A DNA stretch of 64,000 nucleotides from Hyphomicrobium sp. (GCA_002928735.1 PERL01000002.1:124001-188000); one strand, 5' to 3'; counted from the first letter of the stretch, positions 18,292 through 27,460 are shown. Notes: generated by a model not told the origin, from the sequence alone. Numbers and translations: made by a program.

Positions 18292-18574
18292 TCCTGGCCG
18301 GGACTGGTATTGCCCGCCGCTTTCTAGAATTCAGACCCGGGATGCTGCGATATGATTTTGTCGAGGGCGTGCCGCTGCGCGGGCCTCGCCCTGGCCAGGC
18401 CGCCCCCGAGGTCCGGCATCCTTCGACCAAGTTTGAGAATAGTCGGTTCCCGCGGCAATCGCGAGGGGGCGACGCGCGTTCGTCTGATGTTTGGTGAATG
18501 ACCCGGCTGTCTTGGACTTCAATGGCTTGGAGAAAGGTGTTTACACGTTTCAACAGGGGTGATGGTGCGGCGGC

Positions 18575-19246
18575 TCATGCGTCAGGGGCGCTGTGGAGGG
18601 CGGGGCCCTCGTTGCGCGGGTTGTTGAGGCTCCGGCTGACGTCGACCACCTCTAAAAGGTCACGAGGGGCCGGAGCCAGAAGGCTTTCGGCGAACTTGGA
18701 GGTTCCGGAGGTGCAGTCCAGCCAGGCGTCGAAATGGTCCGGGGCGATGATCACGGGCATACGGTCGTGGTACGGCTCCATGGTGGCGTTGGCCGACGTC
18801 GTCAGGATGGCCATGGTTTCTAGTTCGCTTCCGTCGGCACCGACCCAATGTTCAGCTAGGCCAGCCAACGCCATCAGGCCGCCGTCGCGGGGGCGGAACA
18901 GGTGGGGCTGTTTTGCGCCGGGTTTGCCGGTCCATTCATAAAAGCCGGTCGCGGGGACCAGGCAGCGGCGATGGCGCATGGCGCCGCGAAAAGAGGGTTT
19001 TTCGGCGGCGGTTTCGGAGCGGGCATTGATGAGCGTGGTGAAGTCGCGGGGATCCTTCACCCATGACGGGATGAGCCCCCAGCGCACCAGATATTGTTCG
19101 CGTTCGCCCGATAGCGTGCGCCGGACGATGAGGACGGGCTGGGTGGGGGCGATGTTGTAGCGGGCGGGAAACTCAAGGCCGTTGCCGGTAGCAAAATAGG
19201 CGCGAACTGCTTCAGGAGGCGCGGTCAGGCTATATCTCGAGCACAT
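18575..19246 (-). CDS. SOS response-associated peptidase (SRAP, YedK/HMCES family)
   Basis: A 223-residue SRAP protein, which caps abasic sites in single-stranded DNA by forming a thiazolidine crosslink through its N-terminal cysteine. Cys2 follows the initiator Met (MCSRYSLTAPPEAVRAYF), as the chemistry requires. NARSET supplies the conserved Asn/Arg, CLVPATGFYEW the glutamate, and ILTTSANATMEPYHDRMPVI the histidine. I see no LexA-type box in the 60 bases upstream, so SOS control is not evident. Confidence 0.94.
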   Translation of the reverse strand: MCSRYSLTAPPEAVRAYFATGNGLEFPARYNIAPTQPVLIVRRTLSGEREQYLVRWGLIPSWVKDPRDFTTLINARSETAAEKPSFRGAMRHRRCLVPATGFYEWTGKPGAKQPHLFRPRDGGLMALAGLAEHWVGADGSELETMAILTTSANATMEPYHDRMPVIIAPDHFDAWLDCTSGTSKFAESLLAPAPRDLLEVVDVSRSLNNPRNEGPALHSAPDA

Positions 19247-19462
19247 GTGGCCTCACATTTCGTCTTAAGCAGCGGGCCATCTTCAGCAGCGGCCGAGTGC
19301 AAAGGCTGGCGAGAGCCGCGTGTGGCGGCAGAGAATCGATGCTACAACCGCCAGTGCCACGACGGCGCCATAACCGGGCCCGACATCATGGCGATGGCCT
19401 GAAGATAGCGGCCGCCAACGGAACCGGCAATGTCTGCAACCCCGGCACACTTGAGACGAGCG

Positions 19463-19834
19463 ATGCGCGTGCATACTGCTGCTATGGCGGTCGGGTGTCT
19501 TTTAATGGCGGCGCCTGCGGCCCATGCGCAGGATGCTAAACCCTATGACGAGCAGCTTATGCGCTTGTCGGAAATTCTGGGCGCTGTGCACTACTTGCGC
19601 GAATTGTGCTTGGCCAATGACGGTCAACGGTGGCGCGATCACATGCGCACACTGATCGACGCCGAGACAGCGAGCGCGCAGCGGAAGGCGCGCATCACGC
19701 GCAGCTTTAATCAAGGTTATCGCAGTTATAGCCGCACCTACACGACCTGCACGCCTTCGGCGCAGACAGCTATTGAACGGTTCATGATCGAAGCTGTCGA
19801 GTTGACGGACGCGCTCGTCGAAAAGGCGCCGTAA
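19463..19834 (+). CDS. TIGR02301 family secreted protein
   Basis: A 123-residue protein starting MRVHTAAMAVGCLLMAAPAAHAQ, a clear signal peptide ending AHA. The mature part has the family pattern MRLSEILGAVHYLRELC, then RSFNQGYRSYSRTYTTCTPSA, with two cysteines that could pair in the periplasm. The family is widespread in alphaproteobacteria and uncharacterised. The frame is open from 19430, but the inner ATG puts the signal peptide at the N-terminus. No function can be assigned. Confidence 0.85.
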   Translation: MRVHTAAMAVGCLLMAAPAAHAQDAKPYDEQLMRLSEILGAVHYLRELCLANDGQRWRDHMRTLIDAETASAQRKARITRSFNQGYRSYSRTYTTCTPSAQTAIERFMIEAVELTDALVEKAP

Positions 19835-19946
19835 GGGTTCGCTCACCTTAGCGATTTACCCTGAATTGCTGCTACAGCCCCGGGGGGATCGCGTCCGTGT
19901 TAAGCGCAGACATGAGTGAAGTTATTGGCACTGGGGGCAGTGTCCG

Positions 19947-20222
19947 ATGTCTAAGGGTGGGAGAGGACGCATGAACCCGGAAGCACGCGAACTGGCTGAG
20001 AGCGACGACCACAGCTTCAAGGCGCTTGGACTGATCCTGGCTGCTTGGGATGAGGGAACCGAGAGCGGCGTGACGTCGGAGCAAATGGCTTATGCGGCGC
20101 TGTTCGCGGCTCTGACCGATCTAGTGTCGCTTTACGGCGAAGATGCCGTCGTCGAATTGGCGCGCGGACTGGAACGGCGCTTGATGCAGGGTGAGTTCAC
20201 GCTCGGCCGGGTGGTTCAGTAG
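19947..20222 (+). CDS. Small conserved-looking hypothetical protein
   Basis: A 91-residue, mostly helical soluble protein without a signal peptide. ARELAESDDHSFKALGLILAAWDEGTESG is followed by MAYAALFAALTDLVSLYGEDAVVELARGL, suggesting two or three amphipathic helices. An internal ATG at 19971 is an alternative start. It stands alone, 113 bases after the TIGR02301 gene and convergent with lysE. I do not recognise the family. Confidence 0.65.
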   Translation: MSKGGRGRMNPEARELAESDDHSFKALGLILAAWDEGTESGVTSEQMAYAALFAALTDLVSLYGEDAVVELARGLERRLMQGEFTLGRVVQ

Positions 20223-20246
20223 CGTAAAGCGAAGGGTGCGGCGGTT

Positions 20247-20918
20247 TTAGTGACCCCAGCCCAATCCGCCCTTGATCGCCATTTCTCCTATGAGCACGGC
20301 CCCGAATAAAATCAGCGCGATGCCGGCGTAGCGGTTGATCGTCTGCAGACGATTGGCATCGACAAGGTGCCGAAAGCGGCTGATCAGGTTCGATAGGAAA
20401 ATCCACCACGCGAGACTTCCAGCCATGATGGCGGCCACCATCAATAGGGCGTCGATCGTTGTGTGGACTTCCACGAATGTCGAAACGCCGCCGAAGATCG
20501 CAAACAGGCCAAGCACCGCACCGGGATTGGTGATGGTGAGGAAAAAGGTTTGCGGAATGTCCCAGACAAAGTCGCGCAACGATGTCTTCTCTGGATCGAA
20601 GTGCGCTTCGGCTTCTATCGGCGGTACGGTGAGGTAGAGCTTGATGCCGAAGGCGGCTAGCGCCAAGCCGCCGACGATTTGGATGGCGGTGCGGTGATAC
20701 TCAATGGCGCCAGAAATCGCGCCGACGCCCAGCGCGGCAAAGAGTGCGATGGTTCCATCGCCCAGAACCGCGCCGATGCCAGCGGCCAGACCACCGAAAA
20801 ATCCCCGTTCGATCGCGCGCTGAATGCACAGGACGTTCACCGGCCCTACAGGCGCTGCGACAAGAACACCGATAATCAAACCAATCGGGATGATGAGGGG
20901 ATTTGGGATGAAATCCAT
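20247..20918 (-). CDS. LysE family amino-acid exporter/translocator
   Basis: A 223-residue inner-membrane protein with about six hydrophobic helices. Helix 1 has the LysE signature (GLIIGVLVAAPVGPVNVLCI), followed by RAIERGFFGGLAAGIGAVLGD; later FFLTITNPGAVLGLFAIF matches the family's second conserved region. Such proteins export basic or neutral amino acids or homoserine lactones; the substrate here is unknown. The ATG at 20918 is chosen because the open frame upstream adds only charged, non-homologous sequence. Confidence 0.9.
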   Translation of the reverse strand: MDFIPNPLIIPIGLIIGVLVAAPVGPVNVLCIQRAIERGFFGGLAAGIGAVLGDGTIALFAALGVGAISGAIEYHRTAIQIVGGLALAAFGIKLYLTVPPIEAEAHFDPEKTSLRDFVWDIPQTFFLTITNPGAVLGLFAIFGGVSTFVEVHTTIDALLMVAAIMAGSLAWWIFLSNLISRFRHLVDANRLQTINRYAGIALILFGAVLIGEMAIKGGLGWGH

Positions 20919-21331
20919 GCGTGTTTGGCCCGTGCGCACCCGGCGCTTCTTTCGTCCGCCCTGACGGCGTCGCTGCAACAACGCCCCGGACGCGGGCAAC
21001 GTGAAGATCACCATAGGTAGTGAGGCGATCACTCCTTGTCCATGGTCACGGGGCAGCTGGCGCATTCCCGCCGCAGGGAGGCCAGAGGTCGCGGGTGTGC
21101 GGAGGACTAGATAGGCAACTGCCTCAACTCACAGCCAAAAAGAGAGGCGCTTGCCCAGTGCTGTTTTCATCTTGCGGCAAATCGTCAAAAATACCTTGTC
21201 ATCTGAGGGTTCCATCATCCGCTTTACTCTGTTAGGGAGCAAAAAGTGAGTTTCGAAGTCGTGAAGGTGCGCTGCAGTTTCCGACACTTCGTTCCGCTCG
21301 TTGCTTGGCTTTCAAGTTGAAGGGTTTTGTT
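20919..21331. other. Intergenic region between divergent lysE and L,D-transpeptidase genes
   Basis: This 413-base stretch holds no convincing coding sequence on either strand. A TTGTCA at about 21197 followed by a T-rich stretch could be part of the L,D-transpeptidase promoter, but no good -10 box is clear. A GAAGGG sequence a few bases before 21332 serves as that gene's ribosome-binding site. I see no repeat or RNA structure worth naming. Confidence 0.5.
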
Positions 21332-22048
21332 ATGAGAGTTCGTCATCTCGCCGCCGTCGCCGGCTTGCTGTTCGCGATGGCTTCGCCCGCATTGGCCGAG
21401 ATTCCCGGCGCCTATGGCATGTGGGGCGACATGCCCCGCTCGAAGCCCGCAACAAGTGGCGGGTTTGGGATGTTCAAGCCCAATAAGCAGAAGGCGCAGC
21501 CGTCGATGGCTGCATTCGGACCCGGCACGATGAAGCCGCAGAAGCCGCCGCAGTTTTCGGGCAAGCCGAAGGCGCTGATGCAGGGTGGCGGCAAGCCGGC
21601 GATCGCCGCTCAGGCGCCGCAGGTTGTGTCGTACGGCAAGGGGCACAAGAAGGGTTCGGTCATCGTCGATCAATCGCAGAAGAAGCTCTATTACGTGCTG
21701 GGTGACGGCAAAGCGTATGCCTATCCGGTCGCGGTCGGCAAGAAGGGCTTCAAGTGGACGGGCACGCAGAAGGTCTCGGGTGTGAAGGCCTGGCCGGATT
21801 GGGTACCGCCGGAAGAAATGCGCCAGCGCAAGCCGCATCTGCCGGTGAAAATGACGGGCGGTATTAACAATCCGCTTGGCGCTAAGGCCATCTATTTGGG
21901 AAGCTCACTGTACCGGATCCATGGAACGAACGATTCCAGTTCGATCGGCACGGAAGCATCGTCGGGCTGCATCCGCATGCACAACGGTCACGTGGTGCAT
22001 CTGGCCAAACTCGTGAAGCAGGGTACGCCGGTGCACGTGGTGCATTGA
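21332..22048 (+). CDS. L,D-transpeptidase (YkuD domain), exported
   Basis: A 238-residue periplasmic enzyme that forms 3-3 peptidoglycan crosslinks or attaches proteins to meso-diaminopimelate. Residues 1-23 are a signal peptide (MRVRHLAAVAGLLFAMASPALAE). A Lys/Pro/Gln-rich linker follows. The YkuD domain begins at KGSVIVDQSQKKLYYVLGDG and has the catalytic motif HGTND...SSGCIRMHNGHVVHL with the nucleophile cysteine. The ATG at 21332 with GAAGGG upstream is preferred over a TTG 27 bases earlier. A strong terminator follows. Confidence 0.95.
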   Translation: MRVRHLAAVAGLLFAMASPALAEIPGAYGMWGDMPRSKPATSGGFGMFKPNKQKAQPSMAAFGPGTMKPQKPPQFSGKPKALMQGGGKPAIAAQAPQVVSYGKGHKKGSVIVDQSQKKLYYVLGDGKAYAYPVAVGKKGFKWTGTQKVSGVKAWPDWVPPEEMRQRKPHLPVKMTGGINNPLGAKAIYLGSSLYRIHGTNDSSSIGTEASSGCIRMHNGHVVHLAKLVKQGTPVHVVH

Positions 22049-22073
22049 GCCGGGGCTTTCGCTGTTCGAAATG

Positions 22074-22103
22074 AAAAAGGCCGCCCGGTGGGCGGCCTTT
22101 TTT
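22074..22103. terminator. Bidirectional intrinsic terminator
   Basis: A perfect stem, AAAAAGGCCGCCC pairing with GGGCGGCCTTTTT around a three-base loop, with T-runs on both strands. It ends the L,D-transpeptidase gene on the plus strand and can also end the small minus-strand gene that stops at 22125. Confidence 0.93.
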
Positions 22104-22124
22104 GTGCCGTCTTGCGAAACGCGT

Positions 22125-22430
22125 TCAACGAACGAAGTGGTAGAGAAGATCGTGCAGCGGCGAGTGCCAGGGCAGAAGGTTGATGCCCAGTGCCGACTTC
22201 ACGAGATAGACGCCGGCGGCAGCGGCCAACAGTGATGTCACTGTCAGAAGCGCCGACACCAGCGCACGCGCTTGCGCCAAGACCGCCGAACCGGTCTGGG
22301 CGCTCGCATCGTGCAGGCTAGCGAACGTGGTGGTGGGAGTGGCCGTGGAGATCATCATTGCAACCAGTTTGGGAAACTGCGTGTTCAAGGGAGTTACAGA
22401 GCTTGTCTGCAAAGCCGGTGCCAACTTCAT
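22125..22430 (-). CDS. Small single-pass membrane protein, hypothetical
   Basis: Up to 101 residues; the true start may be one of two adjacent ATGs about 25 codons in (MMISTATPTTTF). The centre is an alanine-rich hydrophobic helix (ALLTVTSLLAAAAGVYLVKSA), followed by a short tail ending LHDLLYHFVR. No family is recognised. Position between a terminator and pyrC, with proper spacing, supports it as a gene, but there is no homology evidence. Confidence 0.5.
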   Translation of the reverse strand: MKLAPALQTSSVTPLNTQFPKLVAMMISTATPTTTFASLHDASAQTGSAVLAQARALVSALLTVTSLLAAAAGVYLVKSALGINLLPWHSPLHDLLYHFVR

Positions 22431-22466
22431 ACCGCCCGGCGGAGACGGCGTTAACCCTCCAAGCCG

Positions 22467-23792
22467 TCACACATCGTAAAATCGGACCGGTTCACCGAAT
22501 CCCGATTTGACCAGTTCGCCTTGCCACATCACGCGGCGGCCCCGGACGAACGTGCCGACCGGCCAGCCTATGACGTCCTTGCCGTTGTAGGGCGTCCAGC
22601 CGACGCGACTTTCGATCCAATTGTCCCGGATGGTTTCCCGGCGTTTCAAATCAACAATGGTGAGATCAGCGTCCCAGCCGACAGCGATGCGTCCCTTGCC
22701 GCGAATGCCGAAAAGGCGCTGCGGGCCGTGGCTTGTCAGATCGACCAAGCGTTGCAGCGACAGCCGGCCGGCGTTCACATGGTCGAGCATGATGGGGACG
22801 AGGGTTTGGACGCCGGTCATGCCCGAGTGCGATGCGGGATAGGCGTGGTCTTTTTCTTCGCGGGTATGGGGGGCGTGGTCGGAGCCCAGAACGTCGACGA
22901 CGCCGTCGGCCAAGGCCTTCCAGATGCGGTCGCGGTGGCGGGCGTCGCGGACGGGCGGGTTCATCTGCACATAGGTGCCAAGTTGCTCGTAGCATTCAGG
23001 GGCGGCGAGTGTGAGGTGGTGGGGCGTGACCTCGACGCTGGCCCACTCCTTGTGGTCTTGCAGGAAGTCCATCTCTTCGCCGGTGGAGATGTGCAAGACA
23101 TGGACGCGGCGGCGATATTTCTCGGCCAGACCGACGAGGCGTTTTGTGGCCATAAGGGCCGCTTCCTCGTCGCGCCAGACAGGATGGGATGAAGGATCGC
23201 CGGGGATGCGCAGGTTCATGCGCGCCTTGAGGCGGTCTTCATCCTCCGCGTGAAACGAGGCGCGGCGGGACAGCTTGGCGATAATTTTGTCCAGTGATGT
23301 GGCGTCATCGACGAGAAGATTGCCGGTCGAGGAGCCCATGAAGACCTTGATGCCGGCGGAGCCTTCCATGCGCTCCAGATCGGGAATGTGTTCAATGTTC
23401 TCGCGCGTGCCGCCGACGAAAAAGGCGAAGTCGCACAGCATGCGGTGGCGGGCGGCGCCGACCTTCGCGGCGAGCGTCGACGCGCAGGTGGTGAGCGGGG
23501 CTGTGTTGGGCATCTCGAAGACGGCGGTGACGCCGCCGGCGACTGCGGCGCGGCTGCCTGTTTCGAGATCTTCCTTGTGGGTGAGGCCGGGTTCGCGGAA
23601 GTGGACCTGGGTATCGATGACGCCGGGAAGGATATGCAGTCCACGGGCGTCGAGGGTGTCCAACGTCTTGGCGGAGCCCAGTTGGCCCAAGGCGACGATC
23701 CGGCCATCGCGGATGCCAATGTCGCGGGCGCCTTCGCCGTCGTGATTGACGACGGTGGCGCCGGAGATGACGAGATCGAGGGGGGCGGTCAT
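22467..23792 (-). CDS. Dihydroorotase/cyclic amidohydrolase, class I
   Basis: A 441-residue zinc amidohydrolase of the dihydroorotase/allantoinase group. GVIDTQVHFREPGLTHKEDL carries the first metal-binding His pair, HAEDEDRL and HVLHIST add further ligands, and DVLGSDHAPHTREEK carries the catalytic aspartate. MPNTAPLTT and the C-terminal VRGRRVMWQGELV are also typical. It converts carbamoyl-aspartate to dihydroorotate in pyrimidine synthesis if it is a true PyrC. No other pyr gene is nearby, so another cyclic amide remains possible. Confidence 0.88.
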   Translation of the reverse strand: MTAPLDLVISGATVVNHDGEGARDIGIRDGRIVALGQLGSAKTLDTLDARGLHILPGVIDTQVHFREPGLTHKEDLETGSRAAVAGGVTAVFEMPNTAPLTTCASTLAAKVGAARHRMLCDFAFFVGGTRENIEHIPDLERMEGSAGIKVFMGSSTGNLLVDDATSLDKIIAKLSRRASFHAEDEDRLKARMNLRIPGDPSSHPVWRDEEAALMATKRLVGLAEKYRRRVHVLHISTGEEMDFLQDHKEWASVEVTPHHLTLAAPECYEQLGTYVQMNPPVRDARHRDRIWKALADGVVDVLGSDHAPHTREEKDHAYPASHSGMTGVQTLVPIMLDHVNAGRLSLQRLVDLTSHGPQRLFGIRGKGRIAVGWDADLTIVDLKRRETIRDNWIESRVGWTPYNGKDVIGWPVGTFVRGRRVMWQGELVKSGFGEPVRFYDV

Positions 23793-23884
23793 GGTTCGTC
23801 CAGTTGGTTGAGTGAGCGAAGGCCGGTTCGGGCTTGCAACGGTAGGCGGCCCCGCCTTAGGTACGGGGCGACGCTTAGCAATGC

Positions 23885-24787
23885 ATGGCCCCGATGACGC
23901 CTGAGATCAAGATCGCGAAACTCCCTGACCGAGGCGTCGTGGCCGTAGAAGGGCCGGATGCCGGCAAGCTGCTGCAAGGTCTACTGACGAACGATCTGGC
24001 GTTACTGGAGGCACAATCGGCGATCCATGCGGGGCTCTTGTCACCGCAGGGGAAGATCCTTTTTGACTTTTTCGTTGTGCGCAGCGCGGGCGCCCTTCTG
24101 CTCGACGTGGCCCGTGAAAAAGCGGCCGAGCTCGTGAAGCGGCTGACGCTTTACAAGCTGCGCGCGGCGGTGACCATCACAGACGTGTCGGACAACTATG
24201 CCGTGCTGGCTTTGTGGGGCGCGGACGCGTGCTCTTCAGGCGAGACGGCGCGGACGGTCTCATATGCCGACCCACGGCATCGCGATCTGGGGTTGCGAAT
24301 CCTTGCCGATGCGAATTTCGCGGACGACGTGGCGTCAGCGACCAACGGGATGCCGGCCGATGAGGCGGCGTATCACGCGCACCGGATTGCGCTTGGGATT
24401 CCGGAAGGTGGCAAGGACTACGCGTTCGGCGATACGTTTGCGCACGAGGCCCTTTTCGATCAATTGCACGGGGTTTCATTTTCGAAGGGTTGCTACGTCG
24501 GTCAGGAAATTGTCTCTCGGATGGAGCACCGGGGCACGGCACGGCGGCGGATTGTGCCCGTGATTGCAACCGGCGGTGCGCTGATTCCTGGGGCTGCGAT
24601 CATGGCCGGGGATGCGGAGATCGGCCGGGTGGGTTCCGTTGCGGGATCGCGGGGGCTGGCGGCACTGCGGCTCGACCGTGTGGACGAGTTTGCGGCCAAA
24701 GGCGTGGCGTTGACCGCAGGGGAGGCAACCGTGACCGTTATCCTACCGCCGTGGGCACACTTTAAACCGATGGCGTCGCAGGCTTAA
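23885..24787 (+). CDS. ygfZ: Folate-binding YgfZ/CAF17 family protein
   Basis: A 300-residue aminomethyltransferase-like protein needed for maturation or repair of some iron-sulfur enzymes. The family motif K-G-C-Y-x-G-Q-E is present as FSKGCYVGQEIVSRMEHRG, with the essential cysteine. The N-terminus has VVAVEGPDAGKLLQGLLTND, the folate-fold entry, and GLLSPQGKILFDFFVV. A second ATG three codons in is an alternative start. It is divergent from the dihydroorotase gene and followed 23 bases later by tag. Confidence 0.93.
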   Translation: MAPMTPEIKIAKLPDRGVVAVEGPDAGKLLQGLLTNDLALLEAQSAIHAGLLSPQGKILFDFFVVRSAGALLLDVAREKAAELVKRLTLYKLRAAVTITDVSDNYAVLALWGADACSSGETARTVSYADPRHRDLGLRILADANFADDVASATNGMPADEAAYHAHRIALGIPEGGKDYAFGDTFAHEALFDQLHGVSFSKGCYVGQEIVSRMEHRGTARRRIVPVIATGGALIPGAAIMAGDAEIGRVGSVAGSRGLAALRLDRVDEFAAKGVALTAGEATVTVILPPWAHFKPMASQA

Positions 24788-24809
24788 CAGACGGCGCAGC
24801 GTTGCAAGG

Positions 24810-25427
24810 ATGCGATCGATGGCGAAAGCTGCACCGGCGATGGAACGCTGTCCGTGGTCCGGGGTGGACCCGCTCTACATTGATTATCACGATCGCGAGT
24901 GGGGCGTGCCGCATGCCGACGACCGACGGCTGTTTGAAAAGCTCATTCTGGAGGGTTTTCAGGCGGGGCTGTCGTGGATCACGATCTTGCGCAAGCGCGA
25001 GGCTTTCCGGGCGGCATTCCACGGCTTCGATGCGGAACGGATCGCGCGTTATGGCGACAAGGACATCGCGCGATTGATGGCGGATGCGGGCATCGTGCGC
25101 AACAGATTGAAGATCGAGGCGACGATCGACAATGCGCGGGCGTATCTTGCGCTTCGGGAAAAGACGACGCTGGCGGCGTTTTTGTGGTCGCAGATGGACG
25201 ATGGGCCCGTGCTTAATTCCTTCCGCTCGATGAAGGAGGTTCCGGCTGTGACGGCGGAGTCGACGCGGATTTCCAAGGCGCTCAAGAAACAAGGTTTCCG
25301 GTTCGTGGGGCCGACGACGATTTATGCCTACATGCAGTCGGTGGGGCTGGTGAACGACCATCTCGTGACCTGTGCGCGGCATGCGGCGTGCGTGCGGCTG
25401 CACGATAAATTCCGGCGGCCGACATGA
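24810..25427 (+). CDS. tag: DNA-3-methyladenine glycosylase I
   Basis: A 205-residue base-excision enzyme that removes 3-methyladenine from alkylated DNA. CPWSGVDPLYIDYHDREWGVP gives the N-terminal zinc cysteine and histidine, and VNDHLVTCARHAAC gives the C-terminal zinc ligands. LFEKLILEGFQAGLSWITIL and GIVRNRLKIEATIDNARAY form the substrate pocket and helix-hairpin-helix region. An internal ATG at residue 11 is an alternative start. It overlaps the HD-domain gene by four bases (ATGA). Confidence 0.95.
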   Translation: MRSMAKAAPAMERCPWSGVDPLYIDYHDREWGVPHADDRRLFEKLILEGFQAGLSWITILRKREAFRAAFHGFDAERIARYGDKDIARLMADAGIVRNRLKIEATIDNARAYLALREKTTLAAFLWSQMDDGPVLNSFRSMKEVPAVTAESTRISKALKKQGFRFVGPTTIYAYMQSVGLVNDHLVTCARHAACVRLHDKFRRPT

Positions 25428-26041
25428 GCGAGGGGCGCAAACCGCAGCGTCCGCGCGCGTGGCAGCGCATGCTGTCGGGACGCAGGCTCGATCTGCTCGA
25501 TCCATCGCCGGACGACATCGAGATTGCCGATATCGCGCATGGGTTGGCGCGTGTGGCGCGGTGGAATGGACAGACGGTGGGCGAGCATGCCTTTTCCGTT
25601 GCCGAACATACACTGACGGTTGAGGCGATTTTTTCCGATCGCGCGCCGGGGTGCAGCAATGCCGAGGCCCTGGCGGCGCTGCTGCATGATGCGCCGGAAT
25701 ATGTCATCGGCGATCTGATCAGCCCGTTCAAGACGGCCATTGGACTTGATTACAAGGCGTTCGAGTTGCGCATTCTGGGGGCCATTCACGAGCGGTTTTG
25801 TCTGCCCGCCACATTGCCGCCGCATCTGACCGATGCCATCAAAGCCGCAGATACGATTGCCGCCTACTATGAGGCGACGCGGCTGGCTGGCTTTTCGGAA
25901 GCGGAGGCGCGGCTTTACTTCGGCCAACCGGACGGGTTGGGCGCGGCGCTGACCCAGAAACTTGAACGCTTAAGTGCATCGCCGACCGAAGAGGTGGAAC
26001 GGCTGTTTTTGGGGCGGTTTGAGGCTCTTTACCGGGCCTAG
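25424..26041 (+). CDS. HD-domain phosphohydrolase, YfbR-like
   Basis: A 205-residue HD-superfamily protein. WNGQTVGEHAFSVAEHTLTVE gives the first histidine, LAALLHDAPEYVIGDLISPFK the HD pair and following glutamate, and TDAIKAADTIAAYYEA the last aspartate. E. coli YfbR is a 5'-deoxynucleotidase, and this substrate class is a reasonable guess. Translational coupling to tag suggests a shared role in nucleotide-pool or DNA quality control, which is an inference. Confidence 0.88.
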   Translation: MSEGRKPQRPRAWQRMLSGRRLDLLDPSPDDIEIADIAHGLARVARWNGQTVGEHAFSVAEHTLTVEAIFSDRAPGCSNAEALAALLHDAPEYVIGDLISPFKTAIGLDYKAFELRILGAIHERFCLPATLPPHLTDAIKAADTIAAYYEATRLAGFSEAEARLYFGQPDGLGAALTQKLERLSASPTEEVERLFLGRFEALYRA

Positions 26042-26208
26042 GGCGGCTCGATCGGATCAAAGTGTAGCCAAGCTTGTGCGCGGCCTTGGAATATTCGCTG
26101 ATCAGTCCCGTTAGCCAACCTAGAGGCAGCGGTTGACACGCATACTGTACGTTCGTTTGGACCGCCGCCACGATCGTCCAACGCTTATAGAGACGGGAGA
26201 CTGGGCCC

Positions 26209-27258
26209 ATGGTATCGGACGCAAATGTGCGGCGTATCCCGCGCGAGAGCCTCGAGCGACATCACCCGAAAGGGACAGCGATGCGCCAGGAAGCACCGGC
26301 CGTTGAAATCGGCCTGAATGCTGCAATCGTCGCCGTGCTCGACAACGAGCCGGTGGTGCTTGTGGTGCGTGAAGACGGCAATGGAGCGCAGGATAGCCTG
26401 CCATCAGGGCCATTTTCTCCGCTGAAGCACCGCACGTTCGAGGGTGGCCTCAGGACGTGGGTGTCGGACCAGACCGGCATCGAACTGGGCTATGTCGAAC
26501 AGCTCTATTCGTTCGGCGATCGCGGGCGGCACGCGCAGCCCGACGATGAGATGCCGCATGTGGTATCGGTCGGCTATCTCGCGCTAACGGACGCCGGGCA
26601 GATCGAGGACTCGCAGCGCGGGTCGTGGCGCAGCTGGTATCATTATTTTCCTTGGGAAGACTGGCGGAAAGGCCGGCCGGCCATCCTCGAAGCCGAGATC
26701 ATTCCGCGGCTACGCGAATGGGCGGAGCGTCCGCAGCAGACCGCTGAACCGGCGCGGCCCATTGCCCGTCAAGACCGGGTGCGCATGTGCTTTGCCATCG
26801 ATGGAGCTGCATGGGACGAGGAAAAAGTTCTCGACCGGTATGAGCTTCTTTATGAAGCCGGGCTTGTCGAAGAGGCGCGCCGCGATGGCCGCGAGGCGGC
26901 GCTCGCGTGGGCTCCGACACCGCGGCTTGGCGCGATGATGCGGTTCGATCACCGGCGCATCCTGGCGACGGCCATCGGGCGGACACGGGCGAAGATCAAG
27001 TATCGCCCGGTCATCTTCGAATTGATGCCGCCGGAATTCACGCTGTTTGAATTGCAGCGGACGGTGGAAGCCATTCTCGGGCCGCATCTGCACAAGCAGA
27101 ACTTCCGCCGGCTGGTGGAAGGGGCAGGCCTCGTAGAGCCGACGGGCGAAATGAAGACGCGCACGGGTGGGCGGCCGGCGAAGCTCTACCGGTTCCGCAA
27201 AGAAGTGCTGCTCGAGCGGCCAGCGCCTGGTGTGCGCGTGAAGCCCGGCCGCGTTTGA
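26209..27258 (+). CDS. nadQ: NadQ-type transcriptional regulator of NAD synthesis (Nudix-like + winged helix)
   Basis: A 349-residue regulator. Residues about 30-190 form a Nudix-like fold (VEIGLNAAIVAVLDNEPVVLVVRED and the region FEGGLRTWVSDQTGIELG). The Nudix box has lost the REx2EE acidic residues, so it probably senses an NAD-related ligand rather than hydrolysing it. The C-terminal part (about 240-340) resembles the winged helix of NrtR/NadQ proteins (LFELQRTVEAILG, QNFRRLVEGAGLVEPTGE). It lies directly upstream of nadABC, whose promoter region holds two palindromes. An ATG at 26281 with AAAGGGA upstream is an alternative start. A TTGACA at about 26133 may be its -35. Confidence 0.85.
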   Translation: MVSDANVRRIPRESLERHHPKGTAMRQEAPAVEIGLNAAIVAVLDNEPVVLVVREDGNGAQDSLPSGPFSPLKHRTFEGGLRTWVSDQTGIELGYVEQLYSFGDRGRHAQPDDEMPHVVSVGYLALTDAGQIEDSQRGSWRSWYHYFPWEDWRKGRPAILEAEIIPRLREWAERPQQTAEPARPIARQDRVRMCFAIDGAAWDEEKVLDRYELLYEAGLVEEARRDGREAALAWAPTPRLGAMMRFDHRRILATAIGRTRAKIKYRPVIFELMPPEFTLFELQRTVEAILGPHLHKQNFRRLVEGAGLVEPTGEMKTRTGGRPAKLYRFRKEVLLERPAPGVRVKPGRV

Positions 27259-27443
27259 GGTTTGAGAATTGGCTCCGGCGGCGCTGCTGCCGGAGCTGCC
27301 TGCTTTCACATCTGGTTGACGGGCTGGCGCGTAAGCGGAGCTATAGAGTTCGCAGGCCTGTTTGGCGCTCTGCGAATAATTTATGTCACGGCGCGCCATT
27401 CCTCTGGAAAAGCAGGCCGCGATCCCTTAAATTAGGCAGTAGA

Positions 27444-27460
27444 GTGCTCGAATAGAGCAT
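27444..27460. promoter_or_regulatory. Candidate NadQ operator 1
   Basis: An inverted repeat TGCTC-N5-GAGCA (core 27445-27459), the less perfect of two copies upstream of nadA. The centre lies 62 bases from that of operator 2, close to six helical turns, which would suit a regulator binding both sites on one face of the DNA. Confidence 0.75.

Noticed and set aside
18331-18500. Possible small gene on either strand upstream of the Clp-N-like gene
   Set aside because: Short, Arg/Pro/Gly-rich frames without a ribosome site or hydrophobic pattern; no better than chance.
26120-26210. NadQ-type operator before nadQ
   Set aside because: No ATGCTC/GAGCAT palindrome is present in this stretch; only a possible TTGACA -35 is seen.
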